Assembly: GCF_947491795.1 (NCBI RefSeq)
Contig: NZ_CANLKW010000002.1
Location: 174,001 to 238,000, forward strand
Direction: 5' to 3'
DNA length: 64,000 nt
DNA from: an uncultured Roseobacter sp.
GTDB taxonomy: Bacteria; Pseudomonadota; Alphaproteobacteria; Rhodobacterales; Rhodobacteraceae
This document shows positions 53,735 through 63,757 of this stretch, one piece after another; within the stretch, counting starts at the first letter, position 1; every line of letters begins with the position of its first letter. Under the pieces are notes generated by a model. The model was not told the DNA's origin. It did not search any database and was given only the letters and a program-made list of their open reading frames with translations. The translations under genes and the position numbers were made by a program.

Positions 53735-53867
53735 GTGGTTACTCCTGACCTGCCGCGACCGTAACGATTGGCAGGCGCCCGTCAAATCAGGAGTTTTTGT
53801 CCTCGCATCAGTTTTCCTGATGTGTCCGCCTCTTTCCCCACCGCGCAGGCCAGGCTATGCCGGAAAG

Positions 53868-54926
53868 ATGGAATTGCTGCTCGATATCTACAACCGGATG
53901 GCCGCCGAAGGCACGCTGCAACCGGACCCTGCCCAGATCGCCGTACTGCCCGAATTTGAGCGGATCAGGACCGCACTCAGCACACCGGTGAAAAAAGGTT
54001 TCTTTCGCAAAGCACCCGAGCCCCCCAGGGGCCTCTATCTCTGGGGCGGGGTCGGGCGCGGCAAGTCCATGCTTATGGACTTCTTTGTCGATCATCTGGG
54101 CGATGTGCCGGCGCGGCGGGTGCATTTTCACGCGTTTATGCAGGAAATTCATGCGGCCCTGCACGAGGTACGCAAAACCAGCGCCAGCGATGCCATCGCC
54201 CCTGTCGCCGCCAGGGTTGCCGCTTCTGTGCGTCTGCTGGCTTTTGACGAAATGCAGATCACTGACATCACCGATGCGATGATCGTCGGCCGGCTGTTCG
54301 AAGCACTTCTGGCAGACGGCGTGGTCATTGTAACGACATCGAACAGGGTGCCTGATGATCTCTACAAAGGCGGTCAGAACCGTGATCTTTTCCTGCCGTT
54401 CATCGCACTGATCCAGGAAAAGATGGTGGTGCATGAACTGACCAGCCCGACAGATTACCGGCAGAACCGCCTGGGTGGGCAACAGGTGTATTTTACGCCG
54501 ATCAACAGTGACAGCCGCGCGGCAATGGATGCCGTCTGGCAGGATCTGAGCGGTGGTCCCGCAGACCCGCTGGTGCTCCGGGTCAAAGGCCGGGAGGTTG
54601 AGATACCTGCGTTTCGGAATGGCGTTGCCCGTGCCGGGTTTCACGACCTTTGCGGCAGGCATCTGGGTCCGGCAGATTATCTGGTGCTGGCCGAAACCAT
54701 CCGCGTTCTGATGCTGGACAACATCCCGACCCTGTCGCGCAGCAATTTCAATGAGGCAAAGCGGTTCGTAACCCTGATTGACGCGCTCTATGAGGCGCGT
54801 GTGCGGCTGATCTGCTCTGCGGCTGCCAAGCCGGAAATGCTCTATCTGGAGGGCGAGGGCACCTTCGAGTTTGAGCGTACAGCATCCCGCCTGCGCGAGA
54901 TGCAGTCAGAGGGATGGGGGCTTTAG
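53868..54926 (+). CDS. zapE: ZapE/AFG1-type ATPase
   Basis: A 352-residue P-loop ATPase of the AFG1/ZapE family. Walker A GGVGRGKSML is at 60-69, Walker B LLAFDEMQITD near 126-136, sensor segment IVTTSNRVPDDLYKGGQNRDLFLPFI near 170. ZapE regulates the Z-ring in enterobacteria; alphaproteobacterial members are less studied. The ATG at 53868 is preceded by GGAAAG. Length matches the family. Confidence 0.92.
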   Translation: MELLLDIYNRMAAEGTLQPDPAQIAVLPEFERIRTALSTPVKKGFFRKAPEPPRGLYLWGGVGRGKSMLMDFFVDHLGDVPARRVHFHAFMQEIHAALHEVRKTSASDAIAPVAARVAASVRLLAFDEMQITDITDAMIVGRLFEALLADGVVIVTTSNRVPDDLYKGGQNRDLFLPFIALIQEKMVVHELTSPTDYRQNRLGGQQVYFTPINSDSRAAMDAVWQDLSGGPADPLVLRVKGREVEIPAFRNGVARAGFHDLCGRHLGPADYLVLAETIRVLMLDNIPTLSRSNFNEAKRFVTLIDALYEARVRLICSAAAKPEMLYLEGEGTFEFERTASRLREMQSEGWGL

Positions 54927-55175
54927 TCTCCGGGCTGCACCGCAACCGCCCGCAACAACGGGTCCGTGGCGCGCAGGCCCCACGCTGTCGGCGCAGGAGC
55001 ATACGGGATGGCCGGCATATGGCCGGATGCCCGGCATGAATGTGCCCCCCGGGAGGCGCAGTTCCCGCTCGGCGCAGATTTCAGTCTGTCAGAGCATTCC
55101 AGATCGGGACGCCCGCCGCGCGCACCGCCAACAGCCACCTTGCGAAACTGTATTTTGCAGTGATCCTGGCGCGCT

Positions 55176-56450
55176 TTACCCGTTTTCGCGCAGGACAGCC
55201 CCGGCGAGATACAGCGACCCACAGATCAGAATACGGGCGTGCGGGGTGTGCGATATGATCTGTGCCACGGCCCCGGCAGTGTTTTCCGCCTGGGAGGCAT
55301 CGAAACCCGCACCCGATGCCGCAGCCGCCGTCTGTTCCGCGCTCAGCGTGTTGCGTTCACCGGGTATGGAGACCGCGACCAGACCATCCGCACAGTCCGC
55401 CAGCGGGCGCATGTAGCCGCCGATATCCTTGGTGTTCAGCATACCACAGATCAGCCAGGTCGGTCGCTCCGGCAGTGTCGCCAGATGTGCCGCCAGCGCC
55501 TCGCCTGCTGCAGGGTTGTGGCCCCCGTCCAGCCAAAGCTCTGCCGCACCGGCGGTATCAACGAGCGGACCCTCCCGCAGACGCTGCATGCGGGCCGGCC
55601 AGTGCGCCCGTGTTACAGCAGCCTCGCAGGCATCGTTTCCGATCCCAAGATGTCGCAGGGCCGCCAGCGCGGCACCCGCGTTCATGATCTGATGTGCGCC
55701 GGGCAGATTGGGGAGCGGCAGGTCCAGCAGGCCTGTATCGTCCTGGTAAACCATACGGTCCCGGTCCGGCGCAGCATGCCAGTGCTGCCCCCAGGCCAGT
55801 AACGGGGCGGCGTGGCGGGCGGCGACGCTCTCGATCACATCCATTCCCTCGTCGGTCTGACGCGATACAACACAGGAAACACCCCGCTTGATAATTCCCG
55901 CCTTTTCACCCGCAATCTGTCCGAGCGTGTCGCCCAGAAACTGCTGGTGGTCCAGCGACACCGGCGTGATCACTGTCAGTGCAGGGGCATCAACCACATT
56001 GGTCGCGTCCAGACGCCCTCCAAGACCGACCTCCAGCAGAGTAAAATCCGCCGGCGCCCGCGCAAAGGCCAGCAGGGCGGCACAGGTTGTAATCTCGAAA
56101 TAGGTGATGTCGGCATCGCCATTGGCGGCATAGCATTCGTCCAGAACAGCCGTCAGGTCCGGCTCCGAAATCAGTTCTCCCGACACGCGGATCCGTTCAT
56201 GGAAGCGCGCCAGATGCGGGCTGGTATAGGCATGAACTCTTTTGCCCGCAGCCTCCAGCCCGGCACGGATCATCGCCTGCGTCGACCCTTTGCCGTTTGT
56301 TCCAGCCAGATGGATGACAGGCGGCAGGTCGTTTTGCGGGTTTCCCAGCGCATCCAGCAGACGCCAGACTCGGTCCAGCGTCAGGTCAATCACCTTGGGA
56401 TGCAGCGCCATCATCCGCTCCAGAATGACGTCAGATGTGGCCACCGTCAT
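55176..56450 (-). CDS. folC: Bifunctional folylpolyglutamate/dihydrofolate synthase
   Basis: A 424-residue Mur-ligase-like enzyme that adds glutamate to dihydropteroate and folates. LAGTNGKGSTQAMI (P-loop) is near 48-61, TSPHLARFHERIRVSGE, FEITTCAALLAFA and GLGGRLDATNVVD follow, and DGGHNPAAGEAL is the C-terminal domain motif. It overlaps accD (ATGA) as usual in the alphaproteobacteria. Confidence 0.96.
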   Translation of the reverse strand: MTVATSDVILERMMALHPKVIDLTLDRVWRLLDALGNPQNDLPPVIHLAGTNGKGSTQAMIRAGLEAAGKRVHAYTSPHLARFHERIRVSGELISEPDLTAVLDECYAANGDADITYFEITTCAALLAFARAPADFTLLEVGLGGRLDATNVVDAPALTVITPVSLDHQQFLGDTLGQIAGEKAGIIKRGVSCVVSRQTDEGMDVIESVAARHAAPLLAWGQHWHAAPDRDRMVYQDDTGLLDLPLPNLPGAHQIMNAGAALAALRHLGIGNDACEAAVTRAHWPARMQRLREGPLVDTAGAAELWLDGGHNPAAGEALAAHLATLPERPTWLICGMLNTKDIGGYMRPLADCADGLVAVSIPGERNTLSAEQTAAAASGAGFDASQAENTAGAVAQIISHTPHARILICGSLYLAGAVLRENG

Positions 56451-57412
56451 TTCGTTGCGGGGTCCTGTGGCGCGAGATCCGCCTCTTCGAGCATCGCATC
56501 AACGGCTTCTGCCGTGGCTTCCTGCTCGGGGTCGGGTGCGGGCAGGTCAGCGCGAACAGCGGGCGGCATGCCCAGCAGCATGCGGGTTATGGTGATAAGC
56601 TCTTCGCGCATCTGACCGCGCGGCGTCACACGGTCAAGCATCCCATGATCCAACAGATATTCTGCACGCTGGAACCCCTCGGGCAGCTTTTCGCGGATTG
56701 TCTGTTCGATCACGCGCGGACCCGCAAAGCAGATCAGCGCATTGGGTTCTGCAATGTGAACGTCGCCCAGCATGGCATAGCTTGCCGTCACACCACCGGT
56801 CGTCGGATGGGTCAGCACCACGATGTACGGCAGACCCGCTTCTTTGAGCATCTGCACTGCGACGGTTGTGCGCGGCATCTGCATCAGCGACAGGATCCCC
56901 TCCTGCATCCGCGCGCCCCCGGCGGCAGAGAAAAGGATCAGGGGGCGTTTGAGCTTCACCGCCTCTTCCGCAGCGGCGATGATCGCATTGCCGACATACA
57001 TGCCCATAGACCCGGCCATAAAGGAAAAGTCCTGGGCCGCCGCAACGATCGGTGTCCGACCGATCTCGCCTTGCGCGACCAGCATCGCTTCTTTTTCAGC
57101 GGTCTGTTTCTGCGCGGCTTTCAGACGGTCAGGATACCGCTTCTGGTCACGAAAGTTCAGAGGGTCCACACCCGGTGCTTCAACCGCGACTTCTGTGAAG
57201 ACCCCGCCATCGAACAGCGCCTGAAAGCGGTCTCTTGGTGTGATGTGCATGTGGTGGTCACAGCTGGTGCAGACATTCAGGTTGTCTGACACTTCCCTGT
57301 GAAAAAGCATCGTTCCGCATTCAGGGCACTTGGTCCACAGATTGTCCGGTGTCTCGCGGCGCGAGAAGATCGAATTGATCCTCGGCCGGACATAGTTCGT
57401 GATCCAGTTCAT
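56447..57412 (-). CDS. accD: Acetyl-CoA carboxylase carboxyltransferase subunit beta
   Basis: A 321-residue subunit that, with AccA, transfers the carboxyl from biotin to acetyl-CoA in fatty acid synthesis. The N-terminal zinc ribbon has four cysteines (CPECG near 29-33 and CTSCDHH near 48-54), and the crotonase-like domain shows FSAAGGARMQEGILSLMQM and THPTTGGVTASYAMLGD. The start lies near position 57412; the TGA overlaps the folC ATG. Confidence 0.97.
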   Translation of the reverse strand: MNWITNYVRPRINSIFSRRETPDNLWTKCPECGTMLFHREVSDNLNVCTSCDHHMHITPRDRFQALFDGGVFTEVAVEAPGVDPLNFRDQKRYPDRLKAAQKQTAEKEAMLVAQGEIGRTPIVAAAQDFSFMAGSMGMYVGNAIIAAAEEAVKLKRPLILFSAAGGARMQEGILSLMQMPRTTVAVQMLKEAGLPYIVVLTHPTTGGVTASYAMLGDVHIAEPNALICFAGPRVIEQTIREKLPEGFQRAEYLLDHGMLDRVTPRGQMREELITITRMLLGMPPAVRADLPAPDPEQEATAEAVDAMLEEADLAPQDPATK

Positions 57413-57468
57413 ACCGCCACCCCTGTTACGTTCAGTCCCTAAATAAGGCTGCGTTGCGGAAAGTGCAA

Positions 57469-58368
57469 TCAGCGGCGCAGAGCAAGGCGTGCGCCCAGCC
57501 AGCTGACAAACATCAACGCAAAATCAACCGGCAGCCAGGCGCGCAGCGTATCGGTATCGGCCATCGAAAACGGCGTCACATACAGCGACAGCCCCGACAG
57601 CCCGTCCGGCAGAGACACAAAGAGGATTGCCGCGATGTTGTTGACAAAATGGACCGCAATTGCGGGTCCGAGCGTGCCTGACCGTGCGGTCAGATCCGCC
57701 ATCAGCAGGCCAAAGATCACCGCCCAGAGCGCGATCAGCCAGGCATTTGGTCCGGCCTCCAGCGGCATATAGTGACCCAGCCCAAACAGCAGCGACGGTA
57801 CTGCAAGCCAGATAAGCCGTGTTCTGAAGCGCGCCGCCAGCTGCTGCTGGATATATCCGCGAAAGAGCACCTCCTCGGCACTGACCTGGATCAAGACAGC
57901 CCCCACGGACAACGGCAGCAAAAGCGCCCACGTGGCAGGGTTCAGGTTAGGTTCAAGGGTTCCCCCCATGCCCCAGGGCGGCAGGATAACCAGCGCCACG
58001 TTCAGAATGAGCAAAACGATCAGGACATCTGTAAACTGCCGGCGGGTCTGACGAATATCCCCGAAAACGCTGGTAATGCCACGGCTGTGCGCGACCCGGA
58101 CAGCAATCGCAACGCCAAAGATCATAAAGCCGAAAGTCATCAGCAGAACCAGCATGCTGACCGGGGACACGCCTGCATTGAGCCCGACAAAAAATTCAAT
58201 CGCGCCCGGTCCCAGAATCGTTCCCAGAAACTGAAAGAACATCTGGTTGCACAGCAGGTAAACGCCGGCCACCAGAATCAGCCCCATAACCAGCCGCCAA
58301 AGCTGCGCCGTTTTGCGCACCGGTTCAATCAGCGCGTCATGGGCGCGGTAATCCTGTTGGTTCAGCAT
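57469..58368 (-). CDS. CPBP family intramembrane protease
   Basis: A 299-residue membrane protein with about eight helices. The CPBP (CAAX protease and bacteriocin-processing) motifs are intact: EEVLFR (165-170) with the two catalytic Glu and Arg, FGLGH (195-199) and HFVNN (about 241-245). Members cleave substrates inside or near the membrane, or affect peptide export and self-immunity. The start is only 3 bp after the stop of the large ABC-like gene, so the two form one operon and may act together. Confidence 0.88.
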   Translation of the reverse strand: MLNQQDYRAHDALIEPVRKTAQLWRLVMGLILVAGVYLLCNQMFFQFLGTILGPGAIEFFVGLNAGVSPVSMLVLLMTFGFMIFGVAIAVRVAHSRGITSVFGDIRQTRRQFTDVLIVLLILNVALVILPPWGMGGTLEPNLNPATWALLLPLSVGAVLIQVSAEEVLFRGYIQQQLAARFRTRLIWLAVPSLLFGLGHYMPLEAGPNAWLIALWAVIFGLLMADLTARSGTLGPAIAVHFVNNIAAILFVSLPDGLSGLSLYVTPFSMADTDTLRAWLPVDFALMFVSWLGARLALRR

Positions 58369-58371
58369 CCT

Positions 58372-61300
58372 TCAGCCGCCGGTCTTTTCCGGCTCGCCTG
58401 CCGGTTCACCCTCTGCAGCGGCGGTCAGTTCCACGGCACGGTCCCGCACATTGACCCGCGCCTCGCGCAGCAATTCGGCCGCACCCGTCAGGTGTTCGGC
58501 AACAGTATGCAGCAGACGCATCAGCACCACAGGATCATCTTCGATTACCGAGCGGAACTGCTCGGCCCCGATCCGCAGGAACTTCGTCTCCTCCACAGCG
58601 GCCAGATCCAGCTGGCGGGGCTCATCGAGAATAATCGCCAGATCACCGATCAGCCTGCCTGGTTCCACAGCGGTCACATCCCGCGATACATCATCATCGT
58701 CGCGATAGCTCATCATGGCGCGGCCAGACAGGCACAGATAAACCGCGTCCGCCCGCTCGCCCATCGAGAATATGCGCTTGCCTGGCTTTGCGGTGAACCA
58801 GGTCGCGGAAAAGGCCAGAAGACGCTGACTGCGCGCGTCGAGATTGGCAAACAGATCAGTGCGCGAGATTGCCCGGATTTTGCGCCGCAGGTCGTCTGAT
58901 CCGCTGTCGCTCTCATCCTGCGTTTCCATCGACGCCTCACCATCGATCCGGCCGTTCTGGATTTCAACGTAGATGTCGTAGGCTTCGGGGTTGGCGAATT
59001 TCTCCTCGAGGAAGATGAGCGTTGTTTTGGGCAAAAGCTCCTGAAGACGGCTGCGGGTCCGGCTGCGGGTTTCCGTGTCATGACTGGCCAGAACGGTATC
59101 CAGAATCAGGATATCGGGGCGTTTGATGCCCGCACGGCTGAAAGCGGCACGTTCCTGGAAAACAGAGGCCATGTTGGAGCCACCCAGGCCCGTTTGCACG
59201 TCCAGAATGGTTTCCGCCACCAGCCGTTTCAGGTCGTGCCGTGACAGAACTTCGGACACGATATCCTCGACCAGTTCTCCTTTGACGCCCGCAATTGCGG
59301 ACAGTTTTCCATAGAGCACATTTTCCAGAACGGTCAGACGTGGCAGGTAATTATCCGGTGAGATGGGCACAAAGAGATCCTGCGCGCGGGCCCGCATTTC
59401 CTCGCTCTTGGCTTTGCGGATCTGCAGGATCTCTTCTTTGAACGTCTCGGGGAAAGCCGGACCGATCTGCTCGGCGCTGAATGCAAAAGGCACCGTAAGG
59501 AGCAGCGCAAATTCCTCTTCGGTCAGTGCCTGATCGCCCTTGTCCTGGCGCCGGGCCGCGATGTCTACCAGGCGTTCATAAAGCGTGTCTTCGATCCCCA
59601 GAGCCGTAAACAGCGGGTGGCTTGTACCATCCATGCCAAAGGTCTGGTGCAGTGTTTCGATCAGTGTCTGCGAAATGGCAATACCCTGCTCGGCCAGGCC
59701 AAGCTCTATGATCAGCGACAGAAAATCGCGCTCGGCGGCCAGACCCTGCTGGCTGATGTCGCGTTTCGGAGCGGCGAACATCAGGTTGCCCCCCAGCGGG
59801 ACAGAGGGGTTGAACACGTCCGGATCAAACCGGTTCACAACTGTATCCAGACCCTGCTCTTTCAGAATGCCGTGCACCTCTTCGCGCAGCCGGACCAGAC
59901 GCGACGCCAGTTCGGGGTGATCTTCCGGATCCATACGCGCGGTCAGCATCCGGCGGAACATGAATTCATCAAGGCCCATCGCCTCGACAAGCTGGAACCA
60001 CCAGCCACGGATTTCCTCGGCTGAGCTGAGACCCGCAAGCCCCGGATCAAGCCAGTCGGCCTGCAGGCTGTCGGGGCTGTTACCGGATCGCAGTGCTTCG
60101 ATAGCGGTGCGATCCTTGCGATCCGGGTCCCACAGCACCGTTTTGGGGCTGGATTTGAGCGGCATCAGCAGATTGTCACCCAGTGTTCCGTCAAACAGAT
60201 AGGGCCGCGAATGTGCATATCCGATCCGCGCGGCGATGACCGCCTGATGCAGCCCGGCCAGATCGTGACCTGCAATCGTTATATTGCCGCGCGCGGGCAT
60301 GACCTCGCGGGTCAGAAGCTCGGCAAAGGCTGTGCGCTCGACCTGACTGGGCACCTTGATCGCTACACGGGCTCCGGCGGGAATCTCCAGGTTGATCCCT
60401 TCCAGTACCGCGTTTCCGTCCGCATTGCGCACCGTGGCATTCCGGACAGAGATCGCGCCATCAAGGTGTGGAATTTCCTCTGGTTCGCCCTCAAAAAGCG
60501 CCTCATCGATCATGCCTGTCGGCGCGAACCGCTCAGTCACGATTTCCCAGCGCAGCGACATATCCTGGACCTGGTTGTAGTAGGTCAAAAGCTCTTTCCA
60601 GGGGCTGGACAGATCCTTGTACGCTGCCAGAGCGGCCACCAGAGCCCCCACGGTGATCTCGCCCCGGATCGCCAGAATGCCGCCGACGGAATAGAAAAAG
60701 AACGGCGTCAGCTGTGTAATGAAGTTATTGAGAAACTTCATAAAAAACTTTTTCTGGTAGATCTGGAAGCGGATTTCGAACAGCCGGCCCAGACGGCTGG
60801 TGAAGCCCGCCAGACGGTACCGCCAGCCCCCGTTGGTCCGAAGGTCGGTGATACCGGCTGCGGTTTCTCCGATCTCGGCTGCGAGCTGACGCACTTCGAC
60901 AATGCGTTTTTTATTCAACTGGTTGATCTGCCGCTGCAGCATCGGGATCAGCCAGGCCTGCAGCGGAATAAGCGCAATCCCTGCAATGCCAAACCACACG
61001 CTCTGAGCAAAAAGAAAGATCACGATAATCAGCATCTGACCGGCCTGGAACACAGGCTGTGCCACGGCATCGCCCATCAGGCCGCCCATCGGTTCCGCCT
61101 CTGAAGTGACCATCGACACCAGCTCGCCCTGGCTGGTGGAGCGGAAATAGGCGCGCGGAAAACGCATCATCCGGCCAATCAGTCTGTAGCGGAAGCGGCG
61201 CAGCAGTCTTTCCGCCAGCACACCTTTCATGGTGTTCAGCCGCATTTTCAGCAGCCCGTGAATCAGAACGGACCCCAGATAAAGCGCGCAGAGCGTCAGC

Positions 61301-61497
61301 AGAAACTGCGTCTGGCTGAAATCTGTACCCAGAACAGTGACGACGTCCTTATCTGCCCCGATCGCGTCGTTGATGATCCGCTTGGGCAGTTCCAGCGTCG
61401 CATAGAGAAACGGGAAGGTGAAAATCGTGAAGAACAGCAAAAACAGCTGCTCTTTGCGCGAGAACTTCCAGATAAAGGAGAAAAGTGTTGGTTCCAT
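58372..61497 (-). CDS. ABC-exporter-like protein with degenerate ATPase and cyclic-nucleotide-binding domain
   Basis: A 1041-residue protein; the ATG at 61497 has GGAAAG upstream. Residues 1-330 form a six-helix ABC exporter transmembrane domain. A nucleotide-binding-like region runs 348-860 but is heavily altered: where Walker A should stand there is AIKVPSQVERTAF (380-392) without the Gly-Lys-Ser/Thr loop; the Q-loop region reads IGYAHSRPYLFDGT; about 265 residues with no ABC match (450-715) are inserted; the signature site is GGSNMASVFQERAAFSRAG; Walker B PDILILD is followed by Thr801, not the catalytic Glu. Residues about 880-1010 are a cyclic-nucleotide-binding domain with GERADAVYLCLSGRAM and GRLIGDLAIILDEPRQLDLAAVE. 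ATP-driven transport therefore seems unlikely; a regulated or structural role is possible. Its neighbour is a CPBP protease. Confidence 0.82.
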   Translation of the reverse strand: MEPTLFSFIWKFSRKEQLFLLFFTIFTFPFLYATLELPKRIINDAIGADKDVVTVLGTDFSQTQFLLTLCALYLGSVLIHGLLKMRLNTMKGVLAERLLRRFRYRLIGRMMRFPRAYFRSTSQGELVSMVTSEAEPMGGLMGDAVAQPVFQAGQMLIIVIFLFAQSVWFGIAGIALIPLQAWLIPMLQRQINQLNKKRIVEVRQLAAEIGETAAGITDLRTNGGWRYRLAGFTSRLGRLFEIRFQIYQKKFFMKFLNNFITQLTPFFFYSVGGILAIRGEITVGALVAALAAYKDLSSPWKELLTYYNQVQDMSLRWEIVTERFAPTGMIDEALFEGEPEEIPHLDGAISVRNATVRNADGNAVLEGINLEIPAGARVAIKVPSQVERTAFAELLTREVMPARGNITIAGHDLAGLHQAVIAARIGYAHSRPYLFDGTLGDNLLMPLKSSPKTVLWDPDRKDRTAIEALRSGNSPDSLQADWLDPGLAGLSSAEEIRGWWFQLVEAMGLDEFMFRRMLTARMDPEDHPELASRLVRLREEVHGILKEQGLDTVVNRFDPDVFNPSVPLGGNLMFAAPKRDISQQGLAAERDFLSLIIELGLAEQGIAISQTLIETLHQTFGMDGTSHPLFTALGIEDTLYERLVDIAARRQDKGDQALTEEEFALLLTVPFAFSAEQIGPAFPETFKEEILQIRKAKSEEMRARAQDLFVPISPDNYLPRLTVLENVLYGKLSAIAGVKGELVEDIVSEVLSRHDLKRLVAETILDVQTGLGGSNMASVFQERAAFSRAGIKRPDILILDTVLASHDTETRSRTRSRLQELLPKTTLIFLEEKFANPEAYDIYVEIQNGRIDGEASMETQDESDSGSDDLRRKIRAISRTDLFANLDARSQRLLAFSATWFTAKPGKRIFSMGERADAVYLCLSGRAMMSYRDDDDVSRDVTAVEPGRLIGDLAIILDEPRQLDLAAVEETKFLRIGAEQFRSVIEDDPVVLMRLLHTVAEHLTGAAELLREARVNVRDRAVELTAAAEGEPAGEPEKTGG

Positions 61498-61711
61498 AAA
61501 CCGGCTTTCCGAATGGTCCGGGGACAGGTCGCCCTCGGCCACAACACAGCGCAGCCGGATTTCGCCCTGCTGGACAACTTAGGCGCGCAGTTTTGCCAAT
61601 ACAAGCGCGCAGTGCCGCTGCATACCTGTGCACGAATGAACGCTTGAGCCTTGCAGCGCCTGAGGCGGATGGCTATTCCGGTCTGGCACTGTCCGAGGAA
61701 GAGGTAATTCC

Positions 61712-63475
61712 ATGTCCACACCGCGCTTTGACAAATCCAGACTGCCCAGCCGCCACGTCACCGAAGGCCCGGCACGCGCACCACACCGTTCTTACTATTA
61801 CGCGATGGGGATGACGGATGAGGAAATTCACCAGCCGCTGGTGGGGGTCGCCACCTGCTGGAACGAAGCCGCGCCCTGTAACATCGCGCTGAACCGTCAG
61901 GCGCAGGCGGTGAAAATGGGTGTGAAACGCGAAGACGGCACACCACGCGAATTCACCACAATCACGGTGACCGACGGTATCGCCATGGGTCACGAGGGCA
62001 TGCGCTCCTCGCTCGCCTCCCGCGAGGCAATTGCGGACACGGTGGAACTGACCATGCGCGGGCACTGCTATGATGCGATTGTCGGTCTTGCGGGCTGTGA
62101 TAAATCGCTTCCGGGGATGATGATGGCGATGATCCGTCTGAATGTGCCGTCGGTGTTCCTATATGGTGGCTCCATCCTGCCGGGCCGCGCGCCAACCGGT
62201 GCCGCGGTACCCGAGGATTTCGCCAACCGTGACCTGACCGTTCAGGACATGTTCGAGGCCGTCGGACGTCAGCAGAGCGGCTCATTGTCTGAGGCCGAAC
62301 TGGAAATCCTTGAGCGGGTGGCCTGCCCCTCTGCCGGTGCCTGCGGTGGCCAGTTCACCGCCAACACCATGGCCTGTGTGTCCGAGGCGATCGGCCTGGC
62401 ACTGCCCAATTCCGCCGGGGCACCCGCACCATACGAAAGCCGCGACGCCTATGCCGAAGCCTCTGGTGCGGCCGTGATGAACCTGATCGAGAAAAACATC
62501 CGCGCGCGCGACATCTGCACGCGCGAAGCCTTTGAAAATGCCGCGCGTATTGTTGCCTGCACGGGCGGATCAACCAACGCGGGTCTCCACCTGCCCGCCA
62601 TGGCGCATGAGGCTGGCATCGATTTCTTCCTTGAAGACGTCTGCGAGATTTTCCGCGACACCCCATATTTCGTCGATCTCAAACCGGGCGGGGCCTATGT
62701 GGCCAAAGACCTGTACGAGGCAGGCGGTGTTCCGGTTGTCATGAAAGAACTGCGCAAAGCGGGCCTGATCCACGAAGACTGCATGACCGCCACGGGCTAT
62801 TCCATCGGCGAAGAGATCGACAAAGTCAGCCTCGAAGCTGATGGCCGCGTGATCTATCCGGTGGAAACACCGCTGTCGAAAACCGGCGGTGTTGTCGGCC
62901 TCAAGGGCAACCTGGCCCCCGAAGGCGCGATTGTGAAAATTGCCGGAATGGAACCGCAGCACCTGCTTTTCACCGGTCCGGCGCGCGTGTTCGAATGCGA
63001 GCAGGACGCTTTTGAGGCGGTGCAGAACCGCACCTATGAGGAAGGCGATGTCTTCGTGATCCGCAACGAGGGCCCCGCAGGCGGCCCGGGAATGCGCGAG
63101 ATGCTGGCCACCACAGCGGCCCTCTCCGGTCAGGGCATGGGCAAAAAGGTGGCGCTGATCACCGATGGGCGTTTCTCCGGCGCGACACGCGGGTTCTGTG
63201 TGGGCCACGTCGGACCAGAGGCGGCACACGGTGGGCCTATCGCGCTGCTGGAAAATGGCGACATGATCACGCTCAACGCGCTTGAAGGCACGATTTCTGT
63301 TGATCTGACTGACGACGAACTCGCAACGCGCAAAGAAAACTGGAAAGGCCCGCGCCAGACGATTTATGGCGCCGGTGCCCTGTGGAAATACGCGCAGCTG
63401 GTCGGGCCGACATACCTGGGTGCAGTGACCCATCCGGGCGGCAAACACGAGGGCCATGAGTACATGGAGCTGTGA
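61712..63475 (+). CDS. ilvD: Dihydroxy-acid dehydratase
   Basis: A 587-residue iron-sulfur enzyme converting dihydroxy acids to 2-keto acids in isoleucine and valine synthesis. [18 protein letters not shown] and [17 protein letters not shown] hold the cluster cysteines; [21 protein letters not shown] is the C-terminal active-site loop. The ATG at 61712 follows AGGAAGAGGTAATTCC. A terminator follows the stop within 10 bases. Confidence 0.97.
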   Translation: MSTPRFDKSRLPSRHVTEGPARAPHRSYYYAMGMTDEEIHQPLVGVATCWNEAAPCNIALNRQAQAVKMGVKREDGTPREFTTITVTDGIAMGHEGMRSSLASREAIADTVELTMRGHCYDAIVGLAGCDKSLPGMMMAMIRLNVPSVFLYGGSILPGRAPTGAAVPEDFANRDLTVQDMFEAVGRQQSGSLSEAELEILERVACPSAGACGGQFTANTMACVSEAIGLALPNSAGAPAPYESRDAYAEASGAAVMNLIEKNIRARDICTREAFENAARIVACTGGSTNAGLHLPAMAHEAGIDFFLEDVCEIFRDTPYFVDLKPGGAYVAKDLYEAGGVPVVMKELRKAGLIHEDCMTATGYSIGEEIDKVSLEADGRVIYPVETPLSKTGGVVGLKGNLAPEGAIVKIAGMEPQHLLFTGPARVFECEQDAFEAVQNRTYEEGDVFVIRNEGPAGGPGMREMLATTAALSGQGMGKKVALITDGRFSGATRGFCVGHVGPEAAHGGPIALLENGDMITLNALEGTISVDLTDDELATRKENWKGPRQTIYGAGALWKYAQLVGPTYLGAVTHPGGKHEGHEYMEL

Positions 63476-63481
63476 CCAAAG

Positions 63482-63517
63482 CGCCCCGCGCATTTTTCGT
63501 GCGGGGCGATGCTTTTT
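63482..63517 (+). terminator. Rho-independent terminator of ilvD
   Basis: CGCCCCGCGC and GTGCGGGGCG pair around ATTTTTC and are followed, after ATGC, by TTTTT. Confidence 0.8.
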
Positions 63518-63693
63518 GAAGACACTGGCGATCCGGGCTCAAAACCCGGGCTTACAAGCGGGAAATACCGTTATTGGCATCATTGACGCGCGATGCGGGC
63601 GCAACAGCTCTCGGCATTCTGAGCCGCCATGGCACGAACGCCGCGCCACCATTCTGAAACCGGATCATCCGGCACCGCAGGTGACTGCCCGGG

Positions 63694-63728
63694 AAAAGAA
63701 AAAGCCCCCGCTGACACTTCAGCGGGGG
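63694..63728 (-). terminator. Rho-independent terminator of the CtpA-type protease gene
   Basis: CCCCCGCTGA (63705-63714) and TCAGCGGGGG (63719-63728) form a perfect 10-bp stem with a 4-base loop; on the minus strand it is followed by CTTTTTCTTTTC. Confidence 0.88.
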
Positions 63729-63757
63729 ATTTGAATATTACGAGTCTCTGCCCTCGT

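Noticed and set aside
54927..55175. The 249-bp gap between zapE and folC, with open frames on the minus strand, one of them ending in a plausible-looking AVRAAGVPIWNALTD tail.
   Set aside because: No start codon with a ribosome site, and no family recognised. I see no supported gene or RNA in it.
63540..63580. A GC-rich inverted repeat near CCGGGCTC that looked like part of a tRNA.
   Set aside because: No acceptor stem, anticodon arm or T-loop consensus could be laid out.
63518..63693. An open frame across the gap between ilvD and the CtpA-type gene.
   Set aside because: It crosses both terminators and has no ribosome site or family resemblance.
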